Positions 1 through 7,524 of a DNA stretch of 11,609 nt are shown in pieces. Source of the stretch: an uncultured Eubacteriales bacterium (GTDB lineage Bacteria > Bacillota > Clostridia > Christensenellales > Borkfalkiaceae); assembly GCA_900545325.1 (NCBI GenBank), contig UQZE01000064.1, positions 1-11,609 of the forward strand, read 5' to 3'. How positions within the stretch are numbered: position 1 is the first letter of the stretch; every line of letters starts with the position of its first letter. Made by a program: the position numbers and the translations under genes. Below the pieces are notes generated by a model. It saw only the letters and a program-made list of their open reading frames with translations, made no database searches and had not been told where the DNA came from.

Positions 1-1
1 T

Positions 2-607
2 GCCGATATTCTGACGAGCGCCGGCGCGGACAGAGTTCTCACCATGGACCTGCACGCCGCGCAGATCCAGGGGTTTTTCGACATTCCCGTCGATCACCTG
101 CTGGGCGCTCCTATTTTAAGCAGATATTATAAAAAGAAGAAAAACGACGACTGGGTGGTTGTTTCCCCCGACGTCGGCAGCGTGGGCAGGGCGAGGAATT
201 TCGCCGCGTCCATCAACTGCCCGCTCGCCATCGTGGACAAGCGCCGCCCCAAGGCGAACGCCATCGAGGTAATGAACATCGTCGGCGACGTTTCGGGCAA
301 GACCTGCCTCATGGTGGATGATATGATCGACACCGCGGGCACCATCTGCCAGGGCGCGGAAGCGCTCATCAAAAACGGCGCGAAAGAAGTTTACGCCTGC
401 TGCACGCACGGCGTGCTGAGCGGCCCCGCCCTCGAAAGGCTGATGGCTTCGCCCATCAAGGAGGTCGCGGTGCTCGACACCATCGACCTTGCGGACAAGC
501 TGGGCGCGTGCCCCAAGCTCAAAGTGCTTTCGGTGGCAAAACTTTTCGCTTCTGCGATCACAAAGATCTATTCCGATTCGTCGCTTTCCACCATTTACGA
601 AGATTAA
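2..607 (+). CDS. prs: Ribose-phosphate pyrophosphokinase, 3' part (5' end outside window)
   Basis: Makes PRPP from ribose 5-phosphate and ATP for nucleotide, His and Trp synthesis; a cytoplasmic enzyme. The frame is open from base 2, giving 201 residues of a protein normally about 315 long, so roughly the first third lies upstream of the window. The ATG at 44 is an internal Met, because conserved family sequence (ADILTSAGADRVLTMDLHA) runs through it. Visible family marks are DLHAAQIQGFF near the left edge, VSPDVGSVGRAR in the middle, and the PRPP-binding loop VDDMIDTAGT (DD at partial residues 106-107). The C-terminal helix region (VLSVAKLFASAI) is complete and the stop is TAA. The next gene, pth, starts 17 bases downstream, so the two are probably co-transcribed. 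In Bacillus a ctc (L25-like) gene sits between prs and pth; here it is absent. The identification is firm. Confidence 0.97.
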   Translation, partial: ADILTSAGADRVLTMDLHAAQIQGFFDIPVDHLLGAPILSRYYKKKKNDDWVVVSPDVGSVGRARNFAASINCPLAIVDKRRPKANAIEVMNIVGDVSGKTCLMVDDMIDTAGTICQGAEALIKNGAKEVYACCTHGVLSGPALERLMASPIKEVAVLDTIDLADKLGACPKLKVLSVAKLFASAITKIYSDSSLSTIYED

Positions 608-624
608 AAAACCGTGTTGCGGAT

Positions 625-1188
625 ATGAAGATCATTGTAGGGCTGGGTAATCCGGAAGAAAAATACAGGCGCACCTATCATAACCTCGGTTTCGTCGCGG
701 CGGAGGACGCGGCGATAGAGCTGGGACTTTCGTTCAAACACAAAAAGTGCCGCGCGCTCGTGGCGGAGGGCTTTTTCAAGGGCGAAAAGATCGTCGTAGC
801 CAAGCCGCAGACGTATATGAATCTGAGCGGCGAAAGCGTGAAGGAACTGCTCGCGTATTATAAGGCGGGGACGGAAGATCTCATCGTCTTATACGACGAT
901 TACGATCTGCCCAAGGGCGCTCTCCGCATCCGCAAGGGAGGCAGCGCGGGCACGCACAACGGCATGCGCAATATTGTGGCGGAACTCGGAAGAGAGGATT
1001 TCGCCCGCGTGCGCGTGGGGTTCAAGGGCGAAGGGAACGTGCCGCTCATCAATTACGTGCTGTCGGGCATACCCGAAGCCGATCTGCCGCTTTTCGCCGA
1101 AACGGCGCACGCCGCGGGGCTCGCGGCGGCGGACTTCGCGCGGGGCGTGCCGCTCGACAACGTGATGCAGAAATACAACAAAAAATAA
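625..1188 (+). CDS. pth: Peptidyl-tRNA hydrolase
   Basis: Cleaves peptidyl-tRNA released from stalled ribosomes and so recycles tRNA in the cytoplasm. The protein is 187 residues, the usual size for bacterial Pth. The start at 625 is chosen because MKIIVGLGNP is the conserved N-terminus of the family. The frame stays open upstream to an ATG at 508, but those 39 residues would overlap the end of prs and look like no Pth. Key residues are visible: N9 in GLGNP, the catalytic His H19 in YHNLGF, N66 in YMNLSG, D91 in YDDYDLPKG (equivalent to the E. coli catalytic Asp) and N112 in GTHNG. There is no clear Shine-Dalgarno before 625, so translation may depend on ribosomes finishing prs 17 bases upstream (inference). 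Two hairpins follow the stop codon. Confidence 0.97.
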   Translation: MKIIVGLGNPEEKYRRTYHNLGFVAAEDAAIELGLSFKHKKCRALVAEGFFKGEKIVVAKPQTYMNLSGESVKELLAYYKAGTEDLIVLYDDYDLPKGALRIRKGGSAGTHNGMRNIVAELGREDFARVRVGFKGEGNVPLINYVLSGIPEADLPLFAETAHAAGLAAADFARGVPLDNVMQKYNKK

Positions 1189-1193
1189 AACGG

Positions 1194-1225
1194 ATCTATG
1201 CGGGCGCGCCTGCGTCCGCATAGAT
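1194..1225 (+). other. Perfect 10-bp stem-loop downstream of pth
   Basis: The arms 1194-1203 (ATCTATGCGG) and 1216-1225 (CCGCATAGAT) are perfectly complementary around a 12-base loop and start five bases after the pth stop. The stem is followed by ATTTT, so it might itself be a weak terminator or might protect the 3' end of the prs-pth mRNA. It stands in tandem with the GC-rich terminator at 1233-1259. The loop-side bases GCGGG (1200-1204) could alternatively pair with CCCGC (1233-1237) of the next hairpin. That leaves room for a switch between the two folds, but the pairing is only five bp and this is speculation. Confidence 0.7.
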
Positions 1226-1232
1226 ATTTTCA

Positions 1233-1259
1233 CCCGCCGCACCGCGGCGGGCGTTTTTT
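1233..1259 (+). terminator. Intrinsic terminator between pth and mfd
   Basis: The arms CCCGCCG (1233-1239) and CGGCGGG (1245-1251) form a GC-only stem, extended inward by one C-G pair, with a three-base loop. They are followed by CG and a run of six T (1254-1259). The mfd Shine-Dalgarno GGAGG begins at 1261, so a transcript stopped here ends just before the mfd ribosome binding site. No promoter fits between the T-run and mfd. Confidence 0.8.
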
Positions 1260-1270
1260 AGGAGGCGCGC

Positions 1271-4200
1271 ATGCTTTCCGAAATACTGAAAAGCGAAAAT
1301 ATCGGCGGCGGCTTTCTCGAAGCCGTCGAAACCATCCGCCGCGGGATTCCCTCGGCGGTGTTCAACGCGCCCTTTTCCGTAAAATGCCATATCGCGGCCA
1401 ACGCGCCCGCTTTCGCGCTCTATATCTGCAAGGATATTCTTTCTCTGGAAAAGACCGCGGCGGAGATATCCGCGCTTTCGGGCGGCAGAACCGCGGTGAT
1501 ATACCCCAAGGACGACGTGCTTTTATATAACAAAGCGCTGTCCAAACATTCACTTTTCCGCAGGCTCAACGGCCTTTACGAAATTCAAAAGGGAGCCCGC
1601 GCCGCCGTCGCCACGTTCGAATCCCTGCTGCAGCTCTTCCCCGCGCGGCTCGATACGGTCTCGCTGAAAAAGGGCGAAACCGCAGATCCGCAGGACGTGG
1701 TGAAAAAGCTGGTGAAAATGGGGTACGTGCGCGAGGAGATCGTCGACTCCGAAGGGCGTTTTTCTCTGCGGGGCGACATTCTGGAAATTTTCGCCGTCAA
1801 CCGCAGATATCCCGTCCGCGTAGACTTTTTCGGCGACGAGATCGAGAGCATTAAGGAATACGACCCCGAAACGCGGGAAAAACGGGCGTATCTCGAAAGC
1901 GCGGATATACTCACCGCGACCGACGTAATCGTCGAGCGGGAAGAGATACCCGCCCTTGCGGAGGAACTGAAAAGAGCGGCGTTTTCGGCAAAGACCGCCG
2001 AGGCGCACTCCAAACTGAACATCATGGCGGGCGAGCTGATCGAGATGCTGCAAAGCGGCGTGCAGGACGGGCGCCTTTCCGTGCTGATGCCCCTGCTGAA
2101 AAACGCCGTCGCCGACGTGAGCTCTTTCCTGCCCGAGGACGCCGTGGTGTTTTTCGACGAATGCAAACAGCTTTCCGACGGACTGGACTTTATCTTGCAG
2201 GAACACCGCGAACGGTTCAAGAACCTGCTCGCCGCGGGCGAGGCGTTCCCGTTCGCGTTTTACCAGCTGGGAAACGAGGACGAGCTCATCGCCTCGCTCT
2301 GCAGAAAGCGCGTGGCGGCGCTACAGACGCTGACCACCGCGATTCCCTTTTTCAATCCGCTCAAAACCTTCACCTTGCGCTGCGGCACGGTTGCGAAATA
2401 CCAGCTGAAATTCAACGAATTTGCGGAGGACGTCGATAACTGGCTGTTTTCGGGGTACCGCGTCGTCGCGCTGGCCGATACGCCCGAGCGCGCAAAACGG
2501 CTGAACGGCGACCTTTCCGACCGCGGCATCGCCTCTTCGGTGGACAGCGTGCAGAGCGGCAGAGCGGGCGTTTCCGTAGTCAGCGGCACGCTGGACAGCG
2601 GCTTTATCTACCATGACGTAAAAATAGCCGTGGTGGGCAGCGGCGATCTCTTTGCGCGCAAGCCCGAAAAGAAAAAACTGAGAAAAAAAGGCGAGTTCTT
2701 CTCCGCGCCCGAAGTGGGCGATTACGCCGTGCACGAGGTGCACGGCATCGGCGTGGTGCGCGGCACCAAGCGCATTTCCACCACAGAGGGAACGAAGGAT
2801 TATATCGCCGTGGAATATTCGGGCGGGGATATTCTCTATATCTCCGTCGAGCAGATGGACAGTTTGTCCCGCTATCTCGGCGGGGACAAAAAGCCCGCGC
2901 TTTCAAAAATAGGCGGCAGGGACTTCGACCGCATCAAGGAGCGGGTGAAAGCCTCCATCAAGGCCATGAGCATAGATTTGAAAAAACTCTATGCCGAGCG
3001 TTCGGAGCGCAAGGGATTCCGCTTTACGGAGGATTCCGAAATGCAGGAACTTTTCGAGGCGCGCTTTCCCTACGAACTGACGGACGACCAGAAACAGGCC
3101 TCGCAGGACATCATGGAGGACATGTGTTCGGACAAGGTCATGGACCGCCTGATCTGCGGGGACGTGGGGTACGGAAAGACCGAAGTCGCCTTCCGCGCCG
3201 TCTTCCGCGCCGTCGTTTCGGGCAAGCAGGCGGCCTTGCTCGCCCCGACCACCATTTTGACGCAGCAGCACTACAACACCGCCGCGGAGCGGTTCAAGGA
3301 TTTCGGCGTGCATATCGCCGTGCTCAACCGTTTCAAGAGCGCGAAGGAACAGGACGAGATCATCAAGGGCGTGAAGGACGGCCGCATAGACTTCGTCATC
3401 GGCACGCACCGCCTTTTGAGTTCGGACGTCAATTTCAAAGACCTCGGCCTTCTGGTGCTGGACGAGGAACAGCGGTTCGGCGTGGAGCACAAGGAAAAGA
3501 TAAAACTGTTGAAAAACAACGTCGATACGCTCACGCTTTCGGCAACGCCCATTCCCCGCACCCTGCACATGTCGCTTTCGGGCATACGGGATATATCCAC
3601 CATCAATACCCCGCCCAAGGAGCGGCTGCCCGTGCAGACCTACGTTACGGAGGAAACGGACGCGCTCCTGCGCGACGCCCTTTCCCGCGAGATCAACCGC
3701 GGAGGACAGGCGTTCGTGCTGTATAACCGCGTAGAAAGCATAAATTCCTTTGCAAAGCGGGTCAAGGGACTGCTGCCCGATCTCAGATTCACCGTGGCGC
3801 ACGGGCAGATGAACGAGAGCGCGCTGGAAAACGCCGTGATGGAGTTTTACCGCGGCGAGACCGACGTACTCATATCCACCACGATCATCGAAAACGGCGT
3901 GGATCTGCCGCGCGCGAACACGCTGATCGTGATAGACGCCGACCGCCTGGGGCTTTCCACTCTCTACCAGCTCAAGGGCAGGGTGGGGCGGAGCAACCGC
4001 CTGGCGCACGCCTATTTCACGTTCAAGCGGGAAAAGGTGCTTTCGGAAACGGCGTACAAGCGGCTGACCGCCATCATGGAATTCGCCGAACTCGGCAGCG
4101 GGTTCAAGATCGCCATGCGCGACCTCGAAATCCGCGGCGCGGGCAACGTGCTGGGCAGGGAACAGCACGGCCATATGGATAAGGTGGGCTATGAGCTGTA

Positions 4201-4708
4201 CACCAAACTGCTGAAAGAGGAAATGGGCGAAACGCCCGCCGTTACCGCCGAACTCGACATCCGCGTTTCGGCGTATATCCCCGAAGATTACATCGATTCC
4301 CCCGCGCTCCGCATGGACGCGTATAAGGAAATCGCCGAAATATCTTCCCGCAAGGACGAAGACCGCGTGCGCGATTCTCTGGCCGATCTGTACGGGGAAC
4401 TGCCGATGGAGGTGGAAGACCTCATCAATATCGCGGCGGTCAAGAGCATGGCTGCGAAGTTCGCGGCCAAGACCATCACCGTGCGGCAGGGGCTGTGCGA
4501 GGTTACGTTCGCCGCGCTTTCGTCTTTGAACTACGAAGGGCTGCACGCCGCGCTCGAACGCTATAAAAACGGCGTGCGGCTCGATATGAGCGTTTCTCCC
4601 GCGCTGCAATTTTCCTCCATGGACAAAAGCAACGGCGAAATGCTGGAATTTTTAAAGGAATTTTTCGCTTATTCTTTAAGTTTTCGCGGAGAGAAGGCAA
4701 AAAGTTAA
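1271..4708 (+). CDS. mfd: Transcription-repair coupling factor Mfd
   Basis: A DNA translocase that binds RNA polymerase stalled at DNA damage, pushes it off and recruits UvrA for nucleotide excision repair. At 1145 residues it matches the usual length (about 1150). Start: ATG at 1271 with GGAGG at 1261-1265. Domain order: N-terminal UvrB-like region (about 1-350); the CarD-like RNA polymerase interaction domain from residue 481 (VGDYAVHEVHGIG); the helicase motor with Walker A GDVGYGKT at 630-637, Walker B DEEQ at 731-734, LSATPIPRTLHMSLSG, motif V-type STTIIENGVDLP from 869 and motif VI QLKGRVGR at 900-907; then the C-terminal TRCF domain (about 1000-1145). All motor motifs are intact. The terminator directly upstream means expression needs readthrough from prs-pth or a promoter inside pth. 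The downstream gene has its own promoter. Confidence 0.98.
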   Translation: MLSEILKSENIGGGFLEAVETIRRGIPSAVFNAPFSVKCHIAANAPAFALYICKDILSLEKTAAEISALSGGRTAVIYPKDDVLLYNKALSKHSLFRRLNGLYEIQKGARAAVATFESLLQLFPARLDTVSLKKGETADPQDVVKKLVKMGYVREEIVDSEGRFSLRGDILEIFAVNRRYPVRVDFFGDEIESIKEYDPETREKRAYLESADILTATDVIVEREEIPALAEELKRAAFSAKTAEAHSKLNIMAGELIEMLQSGVQDGRLSVLMPLLKNAVADVSSFLPEDAVVFFDECKQLSDGLDFILQEHRERFKNLLAAGEAFPFAFYQLGNEDELIASLCRKRVAALQTLTTAIPFFNPLKTFTLRCGTVAKYQLKFNEFAEDVDNWLFSGYRVVALADTPERAKRLNGDLSDRGIASSVDSVQSGRAGVSVVSGTLDSGFIYHDVKIAVVGSGDLFARKPEKKKLRKKGEFFSAPEVGDYAVHEVHGIGVVRGTKRISTTEGTKDYIAVEYSGGDILYISVEQMDSLSRYLGGDKKPALSKIGGRDFDRIKERVKASIKAMSIDLKKLYAERSERKGFRFTEDSEMQELFEARFPYELTDDQKQASQDIMEDMCSDKVMDRLICGDVGYGKTEVAFRAVFRAVVSGKQAALLAPTTILTQQHYNTAAERFKDFGVHIAVLNRFKSAKEQDEIIKGVKDGRIDFVIGTHRLLSSDVNFKDLGLLVLDEEQRFGVEHKEKIKLLKNNVDTLTLSATPIPRTLHMSLSGIRDISTINTPPKERLPVQTYVTEETDALLRDALSREINRGGQAFVLYNRVESINSFAKRVKGLLPDLRFTVAHGQMNESALENAVMEFYRGETDVLISTTIIENGVDLPRANTLIVIDADRLGLSTLYQLKGRVGRSNRLAHAYFTFKREKVLSETAYKRLTAIMEFAELGSGFKIAMRDLEIRGAGNVLGREQHGHMDKVGYELYTKLLKEEMGETPAVTAELDIRVSAYIPEDYIDSPALRMDAYKEIAEISSRKDEDRVRDSLADLYGELPMEVEDLINIAAVKSMAAKFAAKTITVRQGLCEVTFAALSSLNYEGLHAALERYKNGVRLDMSVSPALQFSSMDKSNGEMLEFLKEFFAYSLSFRGEKAKS

Positions 4709-4717
4709 TGAAAATCA

Positions 4718-4753
4718 TTGCAAATTTCCGTCCTTTGTGTTAAAATCTATAAT
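4718..4753 (+). promoter_or_regulatory. Sigma-A type promoter for the foldase-like lipoprotein gene
   Basis: TTGCAA (4718-4723) is separated by exactly 17 bases from TAAAAT (4741-4746), giving 4/6 and 5/6 matches to the -35 and -10 consensus. A perfect TATAAT also lies at 4748-4753 but is too far (24 bases) from the TTGCAA. Either choice places transcription start near 4753-4760 and gives a leader of about 85 bases, containing a small hairpin (TCCGC 4770-4774 with GCGGA 4781-4785). The promoter starts ten bases after the mfd stop. Confidence 0.65.
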
Positions 4754-4842
4754 ACGTGAAATTATAGTTTCCGCCTGTAAGCGGACGAGCCGCGGGCGGG
4801 GAGCGGATAAAGTATTTACAAATCCTCTGGGAGAGACGTTAA

Positions 4843-6882
4843 ATGAAAAAATTCTTGAAAACTTTGGCTGTAGGCACGCTGTCTTTGGTGATGGGGCTTT
4901 CGGTATTTTCCGGTTGCAACCTCATTACGACGGACAGCGAAAGGGATATGAACCAGGTCGTGGCGACCGTCAGGATCGCCGAGGACGCGCCTACGGAAGA
5001 GATATTGAAAAAAGATCTCGTCATGATGTATCTCAATTACGGCTATTCCTACGTGCAGCAGGGCACCTATACGCAGAAACAAGCGTTTGAAATGCTGATG
5101 GAGCAGCTCGTGAACAACGCCATCATGGTGCAGCAGGCAATGCTCGATTTTTCCGACGCGGAAAAATATCCCGAATATGCGGCGGGCGTAAAGGAATACG
5201 GCGTGTTCGATCCGCAGGCTTATCTCGACGAAACGGAAAAAGAGGAAGCCCTTTACAATACGAATAAGTCCATCAACGACCTTATAGAATCGTTCAAGGA
5301 CGAAGAAGAGGACGAAACGGAAAAGGAAACCGTTACCGAAACGACGCGCGTCGCACCCACGGACGCGGCGAATTACGAAGAACCGCACGAGGGATACGAA
5401 AGTTATCTCGAATTTTATAAAGCTTACAACACCGACGGGGAAAGTTTCCTGGATAAAGGCGTTATAACCGGTTTCGACGACGATTATCAGACGGTGGACG
5501 CCGACACCAAACGCGCTTACAACAAAGTGATATCCCGTTTGGAGGACAACGCCCTGATCGGCGAAGATTTCGACTATAACAAGGATTCTATCTACGATAC
5601 CGACTATTATAAGGACACGCTGCGCTCCAACCAGGAGGCGATCGTGATAGAAAATTACGAAAAGAAACTCACGGCGGACATATACGCGACGGTAAGTTTT
5701 GCCGATCTCGAGGCGAACTACAAGGAGATGTACGACGCGCAGAAGAACGGCTCCGTTTCCGATTACGAAACGACCATCGACGGCGCCGGAACCTCCTCTC
5801 CCATAGTATACAACCCGTACGCGGGCTACGGTTTCGTTTACAACCTGCTTTTAGGCGTGGACGACAAGCAGGAAGCGCAGATCGCCTCGCTCGGCGAGGA
5901 AAAGAACCTTTCCGAAGCGGAATACAGGGAAAAGAGAGAGGAAATCCTCTATAAGACCACGGCGAAAGATCTGCGTTCCACCTGGATCACCGCGGGGTAC
6001 GATTTCGATTACGCAACCAAGAAATTCACGGGCGATTACACGTTCACCACGGCGGAAAATTCTTTCCCGTTCCAAGGCGACGTCAAGTGGCTGAACGAAG
6101 CGGATAAACCCGCCGAGGGCGAAGAGGACGAAGATTACGAGGAGGAATACGAAATAACGTATAATCCCGAATACGACCTCGCTGCGTTCGTGAAGATTAT
6201 CGACGATTATCTCTACGGAACGGGCAATGTGGCGGCGGAAGCCGATCCTGGCGTTTATTACAGAAAGGCGACGCCCAAAACGCAGGATTACGTCGAGTTC
6301 GACGAAAAAATGAACGAGCTTTTGTTCGCGTTCAGCACGGACGACGGTTCGCTCAACACCTATAAAGGCTATGTGGTCAAGCCGCCCGTAGACGTGGACG
6401 GCACGGAAACGTACGTGAAGGAATTTGCGGACGCGGCGAGGGAAGTCCTCAAGATGCCGGACGGCGGTTATATCGTGGTCGGCACCGATTACGGCTATCA
6501 CTTCATCTTCAAGTCGCAGACCATCAGCGCGAAGTCCGGCTACGAAACGCTGGAATCGTATCTCGATTCTCTCGGCGTCGAAAAGAAGATAGGCGACACG
6601 ACCTACGACACTTGGGAAGAATATTACAACGCCATGATCTCGGATATCGAATATTATCTCGACGAAGAGGGCGGCAACGCGTCGGGCAAGAACGACAAGT
6701 TCTATCTCTATCAGCTGCAGCAGGCTTACGTGAGCAATTTCGTGAGCACCAGATTGACCAACAAGCAGACGGAGATCGTGAACCGCTACAAACTGCCCAA
6801 CGAGGACGGCGAATACGAAGAATATAACGAAGAGTACGTAAAGATCTACACCGAAAGATATTCTGAGTTGCTGAAAGATTAA
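4843..6882 (+). CDS. Lipoprotein, enlarged PrsA/SurA-like (parvulin-type) foldase
   Basis: Probably a membrane-anchored extracytoplasmic protein-folding factor. Start: ATG 4843 with GGGAG at 4829-4833. The N-terminus MKKFLKTLAV plus a hydrophobic stretch and lipobox VFSGC (Cys25) indicate a lipoprotein. Residues about 35-130 resemble the helical SurA-N segment (TQKQAFEMLMEQLVNNAIM). GFVYNLLLGVDDKQEAQ (330-344) fits the first parvulin strand, where the usual His of the HIL motif is Asn334. F497-STDDGSLNTYKGY and GTDYGYHFIF (547-556) fit the second half and the terminal His strand. About 220 residues separate Asn334 from His553; an ordinary parvulin domain is about 90-100 residues in total, so a large insertion seems present. 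Acidic stretches lie at about 153-163 and 425-435. The C-terminus (560-679) is predicted helical. PrsA-like genes after mfd are common in Clostridia. The lipoprotein call is firm; the isomerase call is moderate, and the altered residue may mean chaperone activity only. Confidence 0.8.
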   Translation: MKKFLKTLAVGTLSLVMGLSVFSGCNLITTDSERDMNQVVATVRIAEDAPTEEILKKDLVMMYLNYGYSYVQQGTYTQKQAFEMLMEQLVNNAIMVQQAMLDFSDAEKYPEYAAGVKEYGVFDPQAYLDETEKEEALYNTNKSINDLIESFKDEEEDETEKETVTETTRVAPTDAANYEEPHEGYESYLEFYKAYNTDGESFLDKGVITGFDDDYQTVDADTKRAYNKVISRLEDNALIGEDFDYNKDSIYDTDYYKDTLRSNQEAIVIENYEKKLTADIYATVSFADLEANYKEMYDAQKNGSVSDYETTIDGAGTSSPIVYNPYAGYGFVYNLLLGVDDKQEAQIASLGEEKNLSEAEYREKREEILYKTTAKDLRSTWITAGYDFDYATKKFTGDYTFTTAENSFPFQGDVKWLNEADKPAEGEEDEDYEEEYEITYNPEYDLAAFVKIIDDYLYGTGNVAAEADPGVYYRKATPKTQDYVEFDEKMNELLFAFSTDDGSLNTYKGYVVKPPVDVDGTETYVKEFADAAREVLKMPDGGYIVVGTDYGYHFIFKSQTISAKSGYETLESYLDSLGVEKKIGDTTYDTWEEYYNAMISDIEYYLDEEGGNASGKNDKFYLYQLQQAYVSNFVSTRLTNKQTEIVNRYKLPNEDGEYEEYNEEYVKIYTERYSELLKD

Positions 6883-6888
6883 AAAGAG

Positions 6889-6917
6889 AAAAAGAGCGGG
6901 AATTCCGCTCTTTTTTT
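6889..6917 (+). terminator. Intrinsic terminator after the lipoprotein gene
   Basis: AAAGAGCGG (6891-6899) pairs perfectly with CCGCTCTTT (6905-6913) around loop GAATT, extendable by two A-T pairs (6889-6890 with 6914-6915), and runs into a T tract ending at 6917. It begins seven bases after the stop codon. Only three bases separate the T-run from the ribosome binding site of the next gene, so the next gene has no obvious promoter of its own. Confidence 0.92.
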
Positions 6918-6930
6918 ATCGGGGAGAGAT

Positions 6931-7524
6931 ATGAACCTTTATTTCGATACGGAAACCACGGGGCTGCGACCGGGGAAGATATGCCAGCTTTCCTATATTT
7001 TGCAGGACGAAAGCGGCGCCGTAGGCAAGAATATGTTTTTTCACGTGGGCTATGTGGAACCGTCCGCCGCGGCGGTGCACGGCTTTACGGCGGAAGTTTT
7101 GTACGAACTTTCGCAAGGGCGCGTGTTTGCGGACAGGTTCGGGGAGATCGCGGAAGATTTCCGCGCGGCCGACGTGCTGATCGCGCACAATTTTTCTTTC
7201 GACTTCATGTTCATGAGCGCGGAATTCGAGCGGCTGGGCGAGCGGTTCACCTACAAAAACAGTCTTTGTTCCATGAAAAAATTCACGCCCGTATGCCGTT
7301 TGCCGCGCGCGAACGGCGTGTCGTATAAATATCCGAAGCTGTCCGAGCTCTGCGAGTTTCTGGACATTTATCCCTACGACGTAACGCGCGAAACCATGCG
7401 TTTGTTCCGCGCCGCGCCCTCCGCGCACGACGCGCGGTACGATACCGCGGCGCTCTATCTCGCCATGAACGAGGGCGTGAAACGGCATGCGGCGGCGCTC
7501 GGCGCCCTGCGGGAGGGGATATGA
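6931..7524 (+). CDS. DnaQ-like DEDDh 3'-5' exonuclease
   Basis: A single-domain exonuclease of 197 residues that should remove nucleotides from DNA or RNA 3' ends with two metal ions. The catalytic set is complete: ExoI FDTETTG (D6, E8), ExoII HNFSFDF (D91), and ExoIII HDARYD (H166, D171), which places it in the DEDDh branch. KYPKLSEL (134-141) also recurs in this family. There are no polymerase, helicase or UvrC-like domains, so it is a stand-alone exonuclease and not a replicative polymerase subunit fused to PolC. Start: ATG 6931 with GGGGAGAG at 6921-6928. The stop TGA overlaps the ATG of the PHP gene (ATGA, 7521-7524), so the two products are probably made in coupled translation. The substrate cannot be told from sequence; trimming in repair or RNA turnover are both possible. 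Confidence 0.9.
   Translation: MNLYFDTETTGLRPGKICQLSYILQDESGAVGKNMFFHVGYVEPSAAAVHGFTAEVLYELSQGRVFADRFGEIAEDFRAADVLIAHNFSFDFMFMSAEFERLGERFTYKNSLCSMKKFTPVCRLPRANGVSYKYPKLSELCEFLDIYPYDVTRETMRLFRAAPSAHDARYDTAALYLAMNEGVKRHAAALGALREGI

Noticed and set aside
44..46. ATG at 44 as the start of prs
   Set aside because: Conserved PRPP synthetase sequence continues upstream to the window edge, so this is an internal methionine.
508..624. Upstream ATG extension of pth
   Set aside because: The extra 39 residues overlap the prs C-terminus and do not resemble Pth; the conserved MKIIVGLGNP starts at 625.
2903..4609. Long open frame (568 codons) antisense to mfd
   Set aside because: It lies wholly inside the unambiguous mfd frame, has low-complexity His/Arg/Val-rich composition typical of the antisense of GC-biased codons, and resembles no protein family.
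4770..4785. Small hairpin in the lipoprotein leader as a riboswitch
   Set aside because: It is only a five-bp stem with a six-base loop, in a leader of about 85 bases, with no terminator or conserved riboswitch core.
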